From: CAZWVM01 sp964637705
Lineage (GTDB): Bacteria; UBA8481
Reading direction: 5' to 3'
Length of the DNA: 20,523 bases
Assembly (NCBI GenBank): GCA_964637705.1
Contig: CAZWVM010000051.1
Span: 1-20,523, forward strand
Position 1 is the stretch's first letter. Each line of letters begins with the position of its first letter. The notes beneath the pieces are model-generated. The model was not told the origin of the DNA. It was given only the letters and a program-made list of their open reading frames with translations, and did no database searches. A program made the translations under genes and the position numbers. Shown here piece after piece: positions 1 to 7,630 of the stretch.

Positions 1-54
1 GCCGTTGAACTGGGCGTCGGTGGAGAGTACGAAATCGTAGGAATTCCACTTCAT
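1..54 (-). CDS. N-terminal 18 residues of an unknown protein, cut by the window edge
   Basis: An ATG at 54-52 opens a frame that runs off the left edge; the visible start reads MKWNSYDFVLSTDAQFNG. A GGAGG ribosome binding site lies about 8 bases upstream, which supports this start. There is no signal peptide or recognisable motif in the visible part, so no function is proposed. The gene lies downstream of the lipoprotein gene on the same strand but is separated from it by about 180 bases and a strong hairpin, so it is probably transcribed separately. Confidence 0.6.
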   Translation of the reverse strand, partial: MKWNSYDFVLSTDAQFNG

Positions 55-184
55 GGGTGCCGCCTCCGCGTGACGCCGCCCGTGCACTCCGGGCGCGCCG
101 GATTCTCGGCCCAGAGACTACGCGAAGGAGATGGGAGTGAGAAGGAAAAGGTGGGCGCGGTCACGCGCGCGCGGGACACCACGG

Positions 185-214
185 GGGGAAGGGCGGTCGA
201 AACCGCCCTTCCCC
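185..214 (-). terminator. 12-bp perfect hairpin behind the lipoprotein gene
   Basis: Bases 185-196 pair perfectly with 203-214 around a six-base loop. The hairpin begins about 19 bases after the stop codon of the lipoprotein gene. No T-run follows on either strand, so it is either a hairpin-only terminator or a 3' stabilising stem. The remainder of the gap (55-184) shows no other feature apart from the ribosome binding site of the gene at the window edge. Confidence 0.6.
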
Positions 215-232
215 GCTCAATACGGATCGATT

Positions 233-550
233 CTACCGCTGGGCCGGCCTCGCCGGAGCCGCCGGCGCGGCCGGAGCCGCCGGCGCGGCGGGGGCCGCGG
301 CCGTGGGCGGCGCGGGAACCGCCGCGGTGTCCGCCACGACGGGCATCGCCTCAAGCTGAGCCTCGAGCTCCTGCACCTTCGCCTGGAGCTCGTCGCGCTC
401 GGTCTTCAGCTGCGCGATCTCCGCGGCCAACTCGGCGCTGCGCGTCTCGAGGTCGCTCACCTGCTGCTTCAACTGATCCTCCTGACCGCACGCGGAGACG
501 GTGACCGCCAGCCCGGCGGCGCAGAGAACGGCAATAATCCTCTTCGTCAT
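233..550 (-). CDS. Small coiled-coil outer-envelope lipoprotein with Ala/Pro tail
   Basis: 105 residues. The N-terminus is a lipoprotein signal (MTKR, a hydrophobic stretch, then lipobox VSAC at about residues 18-21). Residues about 25-70 are a charged heptad-like helix (QLKQQVSDLETRSAELAAEI and onward), and the last 35 residues are almost only Ala and Pro. This layout resembles Lpp-like or other periplasmic spacer lipoproteins, though it is not a clear member of a named family. The start at 550 is chosen over an in-frame start seven codons upstream because an AAAGGAGG site sits 10 bases before it. The protein is likely anchored in a membrane and trimeric or oligomeric through the coiled coil. 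It has its own promoter, divergent from the TPR gene. Confidence 0.85.
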   Translation of the reverse strand: MTKRIIAVLCAAGLAVTVSACGQEDQLKQQVSDLETRSAELAAEIAQLKTERDELQAKVQELEAQLEAMPVVADTAAVPAPPTAAAPAAPAAPAAPAAPARPAQR

Positions 551-594
551 CGTCAATGAACCTCCTTTCATTCATGATTTCAAAGCGGCCGCGC

Positions 595-622
595 AGGATA
601 GCACGCCGCGCTCGAAGATCAA
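595..622 (-). promoter_or_regulatory. Sigma-70-type promoter of the lipoprotein gene
   Basis: On the minus strand TTGATC (617-622), a 16-base spacer and TATCCT (595-600) preceded by TG one base upstream form a -35/extended -10 promoter. The predicted start of transcription near 588 leaves a leader of about 38 bases carrying the strong ribosome binding site. Confidence 0.55.
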
Positions 623-628
623 GCGTGA

Positions 629-658
629 TTGCGCCCGAAGGCGCGTATCCGCTATGAT
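629..658 (+). promoter_or_regulatory. Promoter of the TPR / radical SAM unit, with -10 box 6 bases before ATG
   Basis: TTGCGC (629-634), an 18-base spacer and TATGAT (653-658). The ATG of the TPR gene follows at 665, where transcription would start, so the transcript would be leaderless. There is no convincing Shine-Dalgarno sequence before this ATG. Confidence 0.5.
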
Positions 659-664
659 GAAGGC

Positions 665-1792
665 ATGGATCGGTCCATCGCGCGCCCCTTCGCGGCCGCC
701 CTCGTAGCCCTTGTCGTCTCCGTTCTCTCCGCCGACGCCGTTCCGACGCGGCAGGGCGGCGCCCGGCCCGCCCCGCGCACCTACGGCACCGCGGCCCCGA
801 CCTCCACGGCCGGTGTCCGCGGGTATCAGGTCCGGCTCGTCGACGAAAAGTCCTTCCGCATTCTTGAGGAAGCAGTGACCGATGATCTCCAGCCCGACCC
901 CGCGACCGGAACCCGATCGAAGCGAATCTGCGTTCCCTCCGAACCCGGGATGCCCGTCACCATCGTCCCGTCCCTCCTGCGGCCCTGTCTCTACGTGCCG
1001 GGAGATACCGAGAGCCTGATCACCCGGCAGGAGATCGAGATCCGCACGGTGCGCTGGAGCGGCATGAGCCGCGCCGATCGCGTCCGCGCCGCGCTCCTCG
1101 CGGAGGATTTGTCCCGCGGCCGCATCTCGTCGGCGCTACGGCTCGCCCGCGACGCGGCTCGCCGCGACACGGCCTGGCGCCCCGTCATCGACTCGCTCGA
1201 CGCGCTCTCCCCCGGCGACTCGCCCGCCGCGCGCGCGCGGGAACTCGAGAAAGCGATCGCGCGGTGCGAGAGCGGGGGCGTAGGACCCGAGTGGCTGACG
1301 ATCGCGCGCCTGAACCTCGCCTCGGCGCTGGAGGAGGCGGGCGAAAGCGCCCGCTCCGTCGGCGCTTACGAGGAGGCCCTCGTGACCGCGCCCGCGTCGT
1401 TCCAACCGCTCGTCCTCCTGCGCGCCGTTCGGCTCCGCCTGTCGCTACTGTATATCGCCTCCGGCCTCTACGGTCCCGCCCGCGCCGCTCTCACCTCGGT
1501 CCGCCGCCTCGAACCCGACCACCCCGACGCCGCCCTGCTCCTCGCCTCCCTCTCCCTCGACCTCGAGGACGGCCACGAGGCGCTCGACCTGATTGCCGAG
1601 GCGGAACGCCTGAACCCGGGTCGACCCGAGCCGTTCTTCCTCAAGGCCTGTCTCTACGCGAGTCGCGGCGGCGTGGAGCCCGCCCTCGGCTCGATCGACC
1701 GTGCGCTCGAACTGGCCCGGGACGACGCGTGGCAGGCGGAACGGACGATGTACCGGTCCTTCCGGGACTGCCTCCTCTCCTCACCGCGCTGA
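665..1792 (+). CDS. Exported tetratricopeptide-repeat protein
   Basis: 375 residues. Residues 1-25 are a Sec signal peptide (MDRSIARPFAAALVALVVSV, then an AxA-like cleavage region at SADA). A middle region of about 150 residues has no recognised domain. From about residue 205 there are at least three TPR-like helix pairs, with typical spacing of Leu/Ala/Tyr and Pro at repeat ends (LNLASALEEAGESARSVGAY; AALLLASLSLDLEDGHEALD; FFLKACLYASRGGVEPALGS). It probably acts as a periplasmic or envelope scaffold. A longer frame exists from a TTG at 629, but the ATG at 665 starts the signal peptide and lies just after a -10 box. The radical SAM gene follows after 11 bases and is probably co-transcribed. 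Confidence 0.8.
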   Translation: MDRSIARPFAAALVALVVSVLSADAVPTRQGGARPAPRTYGTAAPTSTAGVRGYQVRLVDEKSFRILEEAVTDDLQPDPATGTRSKRICVPSEPGMPVTIVPSLLRPCLYVPGDTESLITRQEIEIRTVRWSGMSRADRVRAALLAEDLSRGRISSALRLARDAARRDTAWRPVIDSLDALSPGDSPAARARELEKAIARCESGGVGPEWLTIARLNLASALEEAGESARSVGAYEEALVTAPASFQPLVLLRAVRLRLSLLYIASGLYGPARAALTSVRRLEPDHPDAALLLASLSLDLEDGHEALDLIAEAERLNPGRPEPFFLKACLYASRGGVEPALGSIDRALELARDDAWQAERTMYRSFRDCLLSSPR

Positions 1793-1803
1793 CCGGCGCG
1801 GCC

Positions 1804-2724
1804 GTGAGCGCCCTGGAACGCTGCCGCCTCTGCCCTCATCTCTGCGGCGCGCGGCGCGAATCCGGCGAGAGCGGCTTCTGCCGCTGCGACACGCGCGACA
1901 ACGTCGCCTCGATCTGCATGCACCGCGGCGAGGAACCTCCGATCAGCGGTCCCCACGGGATCTGCAACGTCTTCTTCGCCGGATGCAACATGCGATGCCG
2001 TTTCTGCCAGAACCACCAGATCAGCCGCATGGAGCGAGGCGAGCCGCGAGCGTTCACGGAGACACCGGCCGTCGTGGAGTCGGTCCTCTCGACCGTCGGC
2101 CGGCACGAGGCGAGCGTCGGATTCGTCTCGCCGTCGCACGTGCTGCCGGCCATGAGGAGAATCCTCGCCGGCGTCCGCGCGCGGCGGCCGGGCACGGTCT
2201 TCGTCTACAACACCAACGCCTATGACCGCGCCGACTCCATCGCCGGTCTCGCCGACGAGATCGACGTCTACCTGCCGGACTTCAAGTATGCCCACGACCG
2301 GCTCGCCGTCGAGCTTTCCGCCGCGCCGGATTATCCCCGCGTCGCCCTGAAGGCGATCCGCGAGATGGTGAGGCAGAAGGGGGTCGAATTGAAGCTCGCC
2401 CGCGACGGCCGCGTCGTCTCCGGCGTCATCATCCGCCACCTCGTCCTGCCCGGCCACGTCGAGAACAGTCTCGACTGCCTCCGCCGAATCGCCGAAACCT
2501 GCTCCAACCGCGTCTTCGTCTCGCTCATGTCACAATACCACCCCACGCCCTCGGTCGCGCACGACCCCGTGCTCGGCCGTGCCCTGCGCGCGGAGGAATA
2601 CGACGCGGTGGTCGACGAACTGGAGCGGCTGGGATTCGAAAACGGCTGGGTGCAGGGCCTTTCCAGTTCCGACCACTATCTGCCGGACTTCGAGGAGGAG
2701 CATCCGTTCGAGAGAGAGACGTGA
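1804..2724 (+). CDS. Radical SAM protein of the PflX family (COG1313)
   Basis: 306 residues from a GTG start. Residues 7-28 carry an extra cysteine cluster (CRLCPHLC ... GFCRC) typical of this family, and residues 61-68 hold the radical SAM motif C-x3-C-x2-C (CNMRCRFC) that binds the 4Fe-4S cluster used to cleave S-adenosylmethionine. The intervening EEPPISGPHG segment and the later YLPDFKYA and SQYHPTP segments also fit this group, which resembles pyruvate-formate-lyase activating enzymes. No glycyl-radical enzyme is present here, so the substrate is unknown. The frame is open upstream to 1264, but that part overlaps the TPR gene and is a shadow. The GTG at 1804 lies directly before the first cysteine motif. 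Confidence 0.88.
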   Translation: MSALERCRLCPHLCGARRESGESGFCRCDTRDNVASICMHRGEEPPISGPHGICNVFFAGCNMRCRFCQNHQISRMERGEPRAFTETPAVVESVLSTVGRHEASVGFVSPSHVLPAMRRILAGVRARRPGTVFVYNTNAYDRADSIAGLADEIDVYLPDFKYAHDRLAVELSAAPDYPRVALKAIREMVRQKGVELKLARDGRVVSGVIIRHLVLPGHVENSLDCLRRIAETCSNRVFVSLMSQYHPTPSVAHDPVLGRALRAEEYDAVVDELERLGFENGWVQGLSSSDHYLPDFEEEHPFERET

Positions 2725-2729
2725 TTATC

Positions 2730-2790
2730 GATTTTTGATTTGCGATTATCGATTCATCAATATCAAATCGGAAATCGCAAATCGAAAATC
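2730..2790. terminator. AT-rich imperfect inverted repeat between convergent genes
   Basis: Bases 2730-2754 and 2766-2790 are inverted copies matching at 22 of 25 positions around an 11-base loop, built from repeated GATTTGCGATT / ATCGATT words. Similar words continue to about 2815. The stretch is sharply AT-rich against its surroundings and lies between two converging genes, so it probably serves as a bidirectional terminator. It could also be a dispersed repeat of this genome. Confidence 0.6.
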
Positions 2791-2817
2791 GCACATCGAA
2801 AATCAGAAATCGAAAAC

Positions 2818-4197
2818 CTATAGTTCGATCTCGTCGCCCATCCCCGGCACGTGGATCTCCGCCTTCGTGACCTCGCGCGCGGCCTCCGCGAGCGACTGGA
2901 GCTGAGTCGCCTCGCCGTGAACCAGGACGAGCTTCGAAAGCCCCCGGCAGGCGCCGATAAAGGCCAGGAGATCGTTGCGGTCGGCGTGGGCGGAGAGGGC
3001 GTTCAGCTTCTTCACCTCCGCCTTCACCTCGAACTCGCCGTCCAGGATCCTCACCGTCTTCGCCCCCTCCAGGATCTTCCGGCCCAACGTGTTCTGGGCG
3101 AGGAAGCCGACGAAGAGGATCGTGTTCCGGGGGTCCTCGATCGAGTGGATGAGATGGTGGCGGATGCGTCCGGACTCGCACATGCCCGAGGCGGAGATGA
3201 CGAGACAGGGACCGCGGCGCTCGTTCAGTTCCTGCGACTCCTCCTTCGTCACCGTGTAGTTCATGAAACTATCGGACAGGAATCCCGATCCGACCTTCGC
3301 CGCCTCCTCGTCGTACAGCTCGGTGTGGGTGCGAAAGACCTTGGAGACCTTGGTGGCGAGGGGGCTGTCCACGAAGACGGGCGCCATCGGGACGCGCCCG
3401 GAGTCGTATAGGCTGCTCAGGCTGTAGAGAAGCTCCTGGGTGCGGCCGAGCGCGAAGGCCGGGATGATCACCTTGCCCCCGCGCGCGAAGGTCCTCGAGA
3501 GGATCTCGGCGAGCCGGGTCTCCAGGTCCTCGAGGGCCTCGTGCACCCGCGCGCCGTAGGTGCTCTCGATGACGAGGACGTCGAGGTTTTCGAGTTCCGC
3601 CGGATCCTTGAGGATCGGCATGTGGCGGCGGCCGAGATCGAAGGCGAAGCCGATCCTCTTCGATCCGCCGTTCTCCCTGACGGTCGCGACGTTCAGGGCC
3701 GATCCCAGGATGTGACCCGCCTCGTGGAAGGTCATCGAGACGTCCTCGGCGACCTCGAGCGGCTCGCCGTAACCGTGCTTTCTCACGCGCGACGCCGCCT
3801 CCTCCGCATCCTTCGTCTCGTAGAGGGGCGGCTCGAGATGACCCGGGATCCGGACGCCGCGCTTCTTCAGGAACCGCGCGTCGGCCTCCTGGATGTGCGC
3901 GGAGTCGGCCCACATGATGGGCAGGAGATCGGCCGTGGCCGGCGTCGCGAAGACCTTGCCCCGGAACCCCTCCTTGACGATCGTGGGAACGTTGCCGCAG
4001 TGGTCGATGTGCGCGTGGGAGATCACGACGTTGTCGATGCCGCCGGAGCGCTTGAAGATCGAGCGGTTCTTCTCCTGGGCCTCGGAGCGGCGCCCCTGGA
4101 AGAGGCCGCAGTCGCGCAGGACGCGCGACGACCTCGTGACGAGAAGATGCGCCGATCCCGTGACCTCGCCCGCACCGCCCAGAAACCGGATCTTCAT
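2818..4197 (-). CDS. Beta-CASP metallo-beta-lactamase-fold RNase-like hydrolase (YSH1/CPSF-like, COG1236)
   Basis: 459 residues, the usual length. The protein opens with MKIRFLGGAGEVTGSAHLL, the normal first strand of this family, and carries the zinc motif HAHIDH at residues 61-66. Later motifs are FHEAGHILGSA, ESTYGAR (start of the beta-CASP insert), SASGMCESGRIRHHL, and LSAHADRNDL near the C-terminus. Family members are zinc-dependent RNA endo/exonucleases acting in the cytoplasm. A TAAGGAG site lies 5-6 bases before the ATG. The gene starts 9 bases after the stop of the sialidase-like gene, so the two form one unit, although the functions show no obvious link. Confidence 0.92.
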   Translation of the reverse strand: MKIRFLGGAGEVTGSAHLLVTRSSRVLRDCGLFQGRRSEAQEKNRSIFKRSGGIDNVVISHAHIDHCGNVPTIVKEGFRGKVFATPATADLLPIMWADSAHIQEADARFLKKRGVRIPGHLEPPLYETKDAEEAASRVRKHGYGEPLEVAEDVSMTFHEAGHILGSALNVATVRENGGSKRIGFAFDLGRRHMPILKDPAELENLDVLVIESTYGARVHEALEDLETRLAEILSRTFARGGKVIIPAFALGRTQELLYSLSSLYDSGRVPMAPVFVDSPLATKVSKVFRTHTELYDEEAAKVGSGFLSDSFMNYTVTKEESQELNERRGPCLVISASGMCESGRIRHHLIHSIEDPRNTILFVGFLAQNTLGRKILEGAKTVRILDGEFEVKAEVKKLNALSAHADRNDLLAFIGACRGLSKLVLVHGEATQLQSLAEAAREVTKAEIHVPGMGDEIEL

Positions 4198-4206
4198 CGA
4201 CGCTCC

Positions 4207-5274
4207 TTACCGGGGCCCGCGGCCCCGAGGAAAATTCACGTTCCGTTCCGACGCTTCTTCGCTCCGGTTCACGTAGATGATCAGCCACTCGCCCGCCGTG
4301 TTCCGGACGACGGTCGGGTCGCCGCCGGAAACATCCATGGACCGCGGGCGCGTCCACCGGAACCCGTCGGGCGAGTCGGCCCACCAGAGGCCGTCGTGCG
4401 ACGAGCCGTAGAACCTCATCCCTCCCTCCGCGTCCACCAGGTTCCCCGTCCAGTTGGCGCGATTCACCGAGGCGATCTCCGCGACGCGCGTGAAGCGAAG
4501 GCCGTCACGCGATACCGCGTGATACGCGCCTTCGTCCGGCCGCCCCACGGGCGCCGTCAGGTGCCACGTCTCGCCCAGTTTCCACGCGGCCGGGTCGATG
4601 ACGTTGCGCTCCGGAACGGACAGCCGGGCGCCCGTTTCGTAGACGAAATGAAGGCCGTCCGACGAAATGGCGGAATGGGTGGCGATCCCGTTCATCGGGC
4701 CTCGGTCGCCGCGCGCCGGTTTCTCTCCCGACGAGAAGTACAGCCGGATCATCCCCTCCCCTGTCACGGCCAGGGTCGGATCGAAAGGGCGCTGGTACGA
4801 CGCCGGCAGTCCCTTCACCTCGATCGGCTCCGGCAGGGTCCAGCTCCGACCGCCGTCCTCCGAGACGATGACCGCGACCTTGTCGAACCACTCCGCGAGC
4901 AGTTCATCCTGAGGGAACCACTGGAAAGCGAGGATGATTTTTCCATCGGGCAGGCGCACCGCGCTCGGCACCCCGGCGGCCTCCACGAGAACCTTCTCTC
5001 CCCCCCACGTCTTCCCATCGTTCCCTCGGCGGATGAAGAGATCTCCAGTCCAGGGTCCCGCGTTCGCGTCATTCCTCCGAGCGGTCGGGCGCGAGGCGTT
5101 TTCCAGGTGCGGCGGAGGAGGAGGCGTCCAGTTCGGAACTCCGGGCGAGTTCGGCTGACCGGGTTGCGAGGAGGGACCGGACGGAGGATAGGGAGAAGGG
5201 TAGGTCTGGGCCAGCGCGAAGGCGAAGGGCGTCAGGACGAGAAGCGCGATGACCAGGAAAGCCCGGCGTGTCAT
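4207..5274 (-). CDS. Exported sialidase-like beta-propeller protein
   Basis: 355 residues. Residues 1-23 are a signal peptide ending FALAQ, followed by a Pro/Ser-rich linker (about 24-60). The rest shows blades of a sialidase/glycosidase-type propeller: one good Asp-box (SEDGGRSW), one weaker (GNDGKTW), and degenerate SSDGLHF, SRDGLRF and SPDGFRW repeats. The catalytic Arg triad and Tyr/Glu of true sialidases could not be assigned, so enzymatic activity is unproven; it may bind glycans or be a periplasmic propeller. A -10 box (TACAAT, 5282-5287) lies 7 bases before the ATG. Confidence 0.75.
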   Translation of the reverse strand: MTRRAFLVIALLVLTPFAFALAQTYPSPYPPSGPSSQPGQPNSPGVPNWTPPPPPHLENASRPTARRNDANAGPWTGDLFIRRGNDGKTWGGEKVLVEAAGVPSAVRLPDGKIILAFQWFPQDELLAEWFDKVAVIVSEDGGRSWTLPEPIEVKGLPASYQRPFDPTLAVTGEGMIRLYFSSGEKPARGDRGPMNGIATHSAISSDGLHFVYETGARLSVPERNVIDPAAWKLGETWHLTAPVGRPDEGAYHAVSRDGLRFTRVAEIASVNRANWTGNLVDAEGGMRFYGSSHDGLWWADSPDGFRWTRPRSMDVSGGDPTVVRNTAGEWLIIYVNRSEEASERNVNFPRGRGPR

Positions 5275-5281
5275 GCCCGGG

Positions 5282-5311
5282 ATTGTATCATCGTCCCGCC
5301 GCGCCCGTCAC
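5282..5311 (-). promoter_or_regulatory. Promoter of the sialidase-like / beta-CASP unit
   Basis: On the minus strand GTGACG (5306-5311), an 18-base spacer and TACAAT (5282-5287). The start codon at 5274 lies 7 bases after the -10 box, which suggests a leaderless transcript. The -35 box overlaps the edge of the heptamer repeat. Confidence 0.45.
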
Positions 5312-5363
5312 TCCTCACTCCTCACTCCTCACTCCTCACCCCTCACCCCTCACACCTCACTCT
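5308..5363. repeat. Tandem heptamer repeat, eight units of TCACTCC
   Basis: Eight consecutive 7-base units: four identical TCACTCC, then two TCACCCC, one TCACACC and one TCACTCT. It fills the spacer between two divergent promoters. It may be a slippage-prone microsatellite. Confidence 0.8.
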
Positions 5364-5368
5364 CCTTG

Positions 5369-5397
5369 TTGGATTCTGCCCTCACCGTTGCTACACT
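5369..5397 (+). promoter_or_regulatory. Sigma-70-type promoter of the YchF-like gene
   Basis: TTGGAT (5369-5374), a 17-base spacer and TACACT (5392-5397). Transcription would start near 5404 and give a leader of about 30 bases that includes the AAAGGA ribosome binding site at 5421-5426. Confidence 0.55.
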
Positions 5398-5434
5398 GCT
5401 CCGGGGCCATGAGCCCCGCGAAAGGACCTCTCAC

Positions 5435-6121
5435 GTGAAGATCGGATTTACCGGCCTCGACCTGCCCGCCGGCAAGCACAAGTACAACGACGAGACCTTC
5501 AACGCGCTCGTCGAGAAATGCAAGCCGAAGAAGGTTTCTCCCTTCTACGCGGAATTCGCGAAGGGGGACTGGGACTCCTGCGACGTGCTCGTCGCCGCGA
5601 AAACCTCGGCTCTCGACCTCCTGATCGCCGACATCGAGAAGCTCGAGTCGCGGCGCGACCGGTCCGAGGGCGCGGACAAGGGCCTGGCGGAGAAGGCGCT
5701 CGGGATGCTGGAGAGCGAGACACCGCTCTCCGACGGCGGATTCTCGCCCGCGGAGCGCGAATCGCTCGGCTCGGTGGGACTGTTGAGCCTCAAGCCCGTC
5801 CTGCTCCTCGACGCTCCCCTCCCCGCGAACGAGACCGTGACGAAGTGCCTGGAGAAGGCGGCCGTCGTCTTCTTCTACACCTGCGGGCCGGATGACGTGC
5901 GCGCCTGGCCCGTGCCCGCGGGCTCCGACATCGTCACCTGCGCCGGGAAGATCCACACCGACCTTGCGCGCGGCTTCATCAAGGCCGACATCGTGACCGT
6001 CGCCGATTTCCTGGCGGCGCACAACATGAACGACGCTCGCAAGCGGGGGACGGTGAAGCTCGTCGATCGCGATTACATCATCCAGCCGGGCGACATCATC
6101 GAGATCCGCTTCAGCGTCTGA
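5435..6121 (+). CDS. Shrunken YchF/OLA1-like protein with TGS domain, GTPase motifs lost
   Basis: 228 residues from GTG 5435, against about 363 for YchF. The C-terminal 80 residues match the YchF TGS domain closely (DVRAWPVPAGSD, AGKIHTDLARGFIKAD, DYIIQPGDIIEIRFSV). The N-terminus still follows YchF (MKIGFTGL ... FNALVEKCKPKK), and the central helical segment ending LLSLKPVLLL corresponds to the LTLKP segment of YchF. The P-loop is altered to GLDLPAGKHK (residues 7-16), with one extra residue and no Ser/Thr after the Lys. The switch regions, DxxG and the nucleotide-specificity motif are absent. It is therefore probably not a working ATPase/GTPase, but could still bind ribosomes or RNA through TGS. 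A small lipoprotein gene overlaps its stop. Confidence 0.88.
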   Translation: MKIGFTGLDLPAGKHKYNDETFNALVEKCKPKKVSPFYAEFAKGDWDSCDVLVAAKTSALDLLIADIEKLESRRDRSEGADKGLAEKALGMLESETPLSDGGFSPAERESLGSVGLLSLKPVLLLDAPLPANETVTKCLEKAAVVFFYTCGPDDVRAWPVPAGSDIVTCAGKIHTDLARGFIKADIVTVADFLAAHNMNDARKRGTVKLVDRDYIIQPGDIIEIRFSV

Positions 6122-6480
6122 TGGAGACGCGGCGCCCGGGTCCCGTCGCGGCCGCGCTTCTCGCGGCGCTCCTGGCCTCCTGCACGCCGCCCACGATCTA
6201 CGAGCGCGAGGACGCCGGGGCCGTGCTCGCCCACCTCGGGCGTCGCATCCCGGCCGGGACGCCGGCGCACCAGGCGCGGGCAGTTCTCGAGTCGGAGGGT
6301 TTCGAGTGTCGCCTGCTCTCGAACGAAATCTGGGTGAACGCGACGCGCCCCGACACCTTCCTGCACGGTGACCGCCACACGGCGCGCAACGCGATCGCCC
6401 GGCGCTGGCAGGTCGCGGTCTTCCTGGACGGCGGCCGCGCTCGCTCGATCGACGCCGCGACCGGCCTGATCGGCCCCTGA
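6121..6480 (+). CDS. Small lipoprotein, unknown function
   Basis: 119 residues. The ATG overlaps the stop of the YchF-like gene by one base (TGATG), so translation is probably coupled. A lipoprotein signal ends at LLASC (Cys20). The mature part is short and contains IPAGTPAHQARAVLESEGFE, a pattern also seen in small BamE/SmpA-like and related envelope lipoproteins, but too weak to assign a family. Confidence 0.75.
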   Translation: METRRPGPVAAALLAALLASCTPPTIYEREDAGAVLAHLGRRIPAGTPAHQARAVLESEGFECRLLSNEIWVNATRPDTFLHGDRHTARNAIARRWQVAVFLDGGRARSIDAATGLIGP

Positions 6481-6505
6481 CCCGGCTCAGGGCCTGGGTG
6501 GGATC

Positions 6506-7630
6506 TCAACGCGGACCCGCGGCCGCTTCGATGAGGCGTCGGGCATTCTCGCCCGTCAAGTGCCAGGAGAGACATCGGAGGCTCCCGCCGAGACGGCTGA
6601 TCGCACGGGCGTCGATCGGGAGAATCCTCTTGCCGGAGTGCCGTCGGAGCGTCGCGAGGAAGGCGTCGTCCCAGGGCGTCCCGAAGACCGGGACGTAGAT
6701 CGATCCGCTCGTGACGATCGCGTTCACGTTCAGGCCGTGGGCGGAGGGAAAACCCCGCCACGTCTCGTCCGAGAGGGCGGACTCCACTTCCTCGATCGCC
6801 ACGCCGGGCAGTCCCTCCCGGAGGGCGTCAAGAAACCTCCCGCGGAACGGTTCCTCGAAACGACGCACGACCAGAACCGTTTCGGAGGCCCATGTCGCCA
6901 TGCCGTCGGCGTGTCCGGTCCGATCGCCGGGTTCCTCCGGAACGAGCGCCACGTGCCGGAGGCCGAGTTCCTCCTCGAGCGTAGCGACGACCTCGCCGCG
7001 CGACCGAGCGGGGTTGTCGTCGAGGATTCGGCGCGTGAGAACGGCCATGCCCGCGCCGTTGGAAACCACGTTGCCGCCGTCGAGAACGAGCCTCGATTCG
7101 CGGAAGCGCAGGCCATGAACGCGCGCGAATCGGTCGAACCCGCCTTGGATCCCGGCCGCGATCGCGGGCTCCAGGTACCGCGGACGGTAGACGAACCTCA
7201 CCGCGCTTTCTCCCTCGACGGCGCCGAAGTCGCGGAGCCAGATGTCGTCGATCTCGGCCTCAAGGAGGATCGTCTCGGGCAGGTGCTGCCTGAGATGCGG
7301 CAGCGTCGCCCGATCAGCCAGAATGACGACCGAGTCGCCTGAGCCGATGACGCGGGCGAGGCGGACCTGCAGGTCGATGATCTTCTCGAAGTCATCGGCA
7401 TACTCGTCACCCGTCACCGGGGGGGCCGCCATGACGACGAGGGACGGCGTCGCCTCCGGTTCACGGTGCGCCCGCGCCGGCTCCGCGGCGGAAGGCGTTC
7501 GCGGGGGATCGACGTCCCCGCAGCCGGAAAGAGCGGCGCAGACGACCGAGTGCAGGATCGCCGTCACGACCGCGATCGCGCACGGGCGCCGAGGGTTGAA
7601 GCAAAGAAGAAGCCGGTCCGGAATCGTCAT
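6506..7630 (-). CDS. Agmatine-deiminase/peptidylarginine-deiminase-like lipoprotein
   Basis: 374 residues. A long hydrophobic N-terminus ends in the lipobox ALSGC (Cys37), so it is probably exported and lipid-anchored. The deiminase (guanidino-modifying, pentein) fold is indicated by EIDDIWLRDFGAV, the LVLDGGNVVSNG strand, GHADGMATW (GHxDG) and a late Cys at residue 353 (GGSLRCLSWH) where agmatine deiminases have the nucleophilic Cys in a GGxHC context. The usual His before that Cys is Arg here. Cytoplasmic AguA has no signal peptide, so this is an exported relative, perhaps acting on free or peptidyl arginine. Its ATG overlaps the stop of the GIY-YIG gene (ATGA). A longer frame to 7957 is a shadow of that gene. 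Confidence 0.85.
   Translation of the reverse strand: MTIPDRLLLCFNPRRPCAIAVVTAILHSVVCAALSGCGDVDPPRTPSAAEPARAHREPEATPSLVVMAAPPVTGDEYADDFEKIIDLQVRLARVIGSGDSVVILADRATLPHLRQHLPETILLEAEIDDIWLRDFGAVEGESAVRFVYRPRYLEPAIAAGIQGGFDRFARVHGLRFRESRLVLDGGNVVSNGAGMAVLTRRILDDNPARSRGEVVATLEEELGLRHVALVPEEPGDRTGHADGMATWASETVLVVRRFEEPFRGRFLDALREGLPGVAIEEVESALSDETWRGFPSAHGLNVNAIVTSGSIYVPVFGTPWDDAFLATLRRHSGKRILPIDARAISRLGGSLRCLSWHLTGENARRLIEAAAGPR

Noticed and set aside
4207..5274. True sialidase
   Set aside because: Asp-boxes are present but the Arg triad and Tyr/Glu active site could not be assigned, so only the fold is claimed.
5308..5363. CRISPR-like repeat array
   Set aside because: The units are contiguous 7-mers without spacers, and no cas genes are present.
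3541..5412. A 623-residue plus-strand open frame opposite the beta-CASP and sialidase-like genes
   Set aside because: Composition is typical of antisense frames (Arg, Gly, Pro), it has no motifs, and it crosses two well-supported genes and the heptamer repeat.
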